Source: Gonatopus flavifemur (taxonomy: Eukaryota > Arthropoda > Insecta > Hymenoptera > Dryinidae). From it: 64,000 nt of DNA. The stretch spans positions 28,774,001 to 28,838,000 of the forward strand of contig JAFFJZ010000006.1 of NCBI GenBank assembly GCA_018340375.1, read 5' to 3'. This document shows, piece after piece, positions 63,216 to 64,000 of this stretch. How positions within the stretch are numbered: position 1 is the first letter of the stretch; each line of letters begins with the position of its first letter. Made by a program: the position numbers and the translations under genes. The notes beneath the pieces were generated by a model that was not told the DNA's origin, did no database searches, and saw only the letters and a list, made by a program, of their open reading frames with translations.

Positions 63216-64000
63216 GATTCCCAAGTAAACCGGTAGGGATTAGTAGGCCCGAATGTTATAGATTCGAATCGAAATGAAGCTAAACGAATTTTTAGTAACT
63301 ATTATTGTATCCACTCGTAGTGATTTCTGGGCTTTATTTTGATTCGGATCAATTCAATTCGGGCCCATCACGAATCCTTTACTTACATTGCTCCCATTAT
63401 TGAATAATTCCAAAATAAATGGATTCGTCGTATCTCATTTCAAACGTTACCTACCTACCTCATGAAAACCACGTTTAAAATCGAATCGAATATTCGTTTT
63501 AATTCAACACTAATTGACAAGAATGGTTAGAAACTGAAATCATCCGTCGATTTCAAGTGAAATTCAAAGTTCAACAATGTACGTGGCTCGAATTAAAATA
63601 ATAGAACTTTCTACATTGAACTATCGGTGGCTTTTCGTACACAGTTTAGAGATATTCTATTAAAAGGTTGCGTCGTAACATCCGCGAGTCTTCCATCTTC
63701 AACTACTTCTGTAATTTCCAATCCCGATATAGCTAAACATTATATTCTAATACACAATCCATTTACGAAACAAGAATACCATATACTGGTTTCTAATCCA
63801 TTATGAAATTATAATTCCCTCCCTCTTTTACGATTATAAATCAAATCCAATTTTGTACCGAGAAACATTGATTATTTAATGGTCAATTAGATTGTGATAC
63901 CGATGAAAGGAATTTGAAAACTTTGCCGTTGCTCAAGCAACGATCAGTTTGCTTGGATGTAATCTTCCTTTGCTGTGTATAATGATAGAAAGAAGGAAAC

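Larger units (their letters stand above)
60235..64000 (-). other. Upstream side of gsb: intron 1 and/or 5' region
   Basis: I looked on the minus strand for the usual family N-terminus ending in Tyr-Pro-Phe-Gln and a G before a GT donor, and did not find it. The first exon is therefore either divergent here or beyond 64,000. The stretch holds a homeodomain-site cluster (60,465-60,511), a GTT microsatellite, a GC-rich patch (61,700-61,900) that may be promoter or leader DNA, and small repeats at 62,038-62,172 and 62,970-63,215. Nothing was recognised from 63,216 to the end. Confidence 0.6.

Overview
The window is AT-rich animal DNA. It carries one recognisable gene, large introns and a very dense population of short, non-coding inverted-repeat DNA transposons. 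The gene is a Pax3/7-group (paired domain plus paired-class homeodomain) transcription factor on the minus strand. Its residues and the Arg-Lys-Gln-Leu-Asn-x-Gln-Gln tail after the homeodomain fit arthropod gooseberry best, so the source is most likely an insect. The order cannot be fixed from the sequence.

Layout. From 1 to about 45 kb there is no supportable gene. This gene-poor region downstream of the Pax gene consists of non-repetitive, sometimes GC-richer islands (candidate cis-regulatory DNA) interrupted by MITEs, foldback elements and microsatellites. From 46,240 to 60,234 five coding exons of the Pax gene read right to left: paired-domain exon 59,921-60,234; rest of paired domain plus octapeptide 59,688-59,814; linker and homeodomain helices 1-2 54,808-54,979; homeodomain helix 3 and tail 54,433-54,720; C-terminus 46,240-46,507. 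All splice phases agree and give 389 residues. The start-codon exon was not found and probably lies in the remaining 3.8 kb or beyond the right edge. The 7.9 kb last intron is loaded with transposons, including a 1.4 kb hAT-type element with a perfect 8-bp target duplication, and a 2.1 kb foldback into which a 1.1 kb CACTGT element has jumped.

Repeats. Several unrelated-looking families share CCC...GGG ends and 2-bp target duplications that are not only TA (also AT, TT, TG). A second group has CACTGT...ACAGTG ends, mostly with TA duplications. A third is hAT-like (CAGTGTTGCCAG and CAGGGCCGG ends). Two nearly equal 1.0 kb copies of one family lie in inverted orientation 12 kb apart. Several elements are nested two or three deep, which gives a relative insertion history. 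None encodes a transposase.

Regulation. In the intron just upstream of the paired-box exon there is a perfect 18-bp palindrome of two TAATTA homeodomain cores, followed by more TTAATTA cores, a plausible input for paired-class or other homeodomain factors. I found no convincing novel protein system. The most notable material is the CCC-ended transposon assemblage, the reconstructible nested insertions, a pre-miRNA-sized hairpin inside the hAT element, and the homeodomain palindrome.
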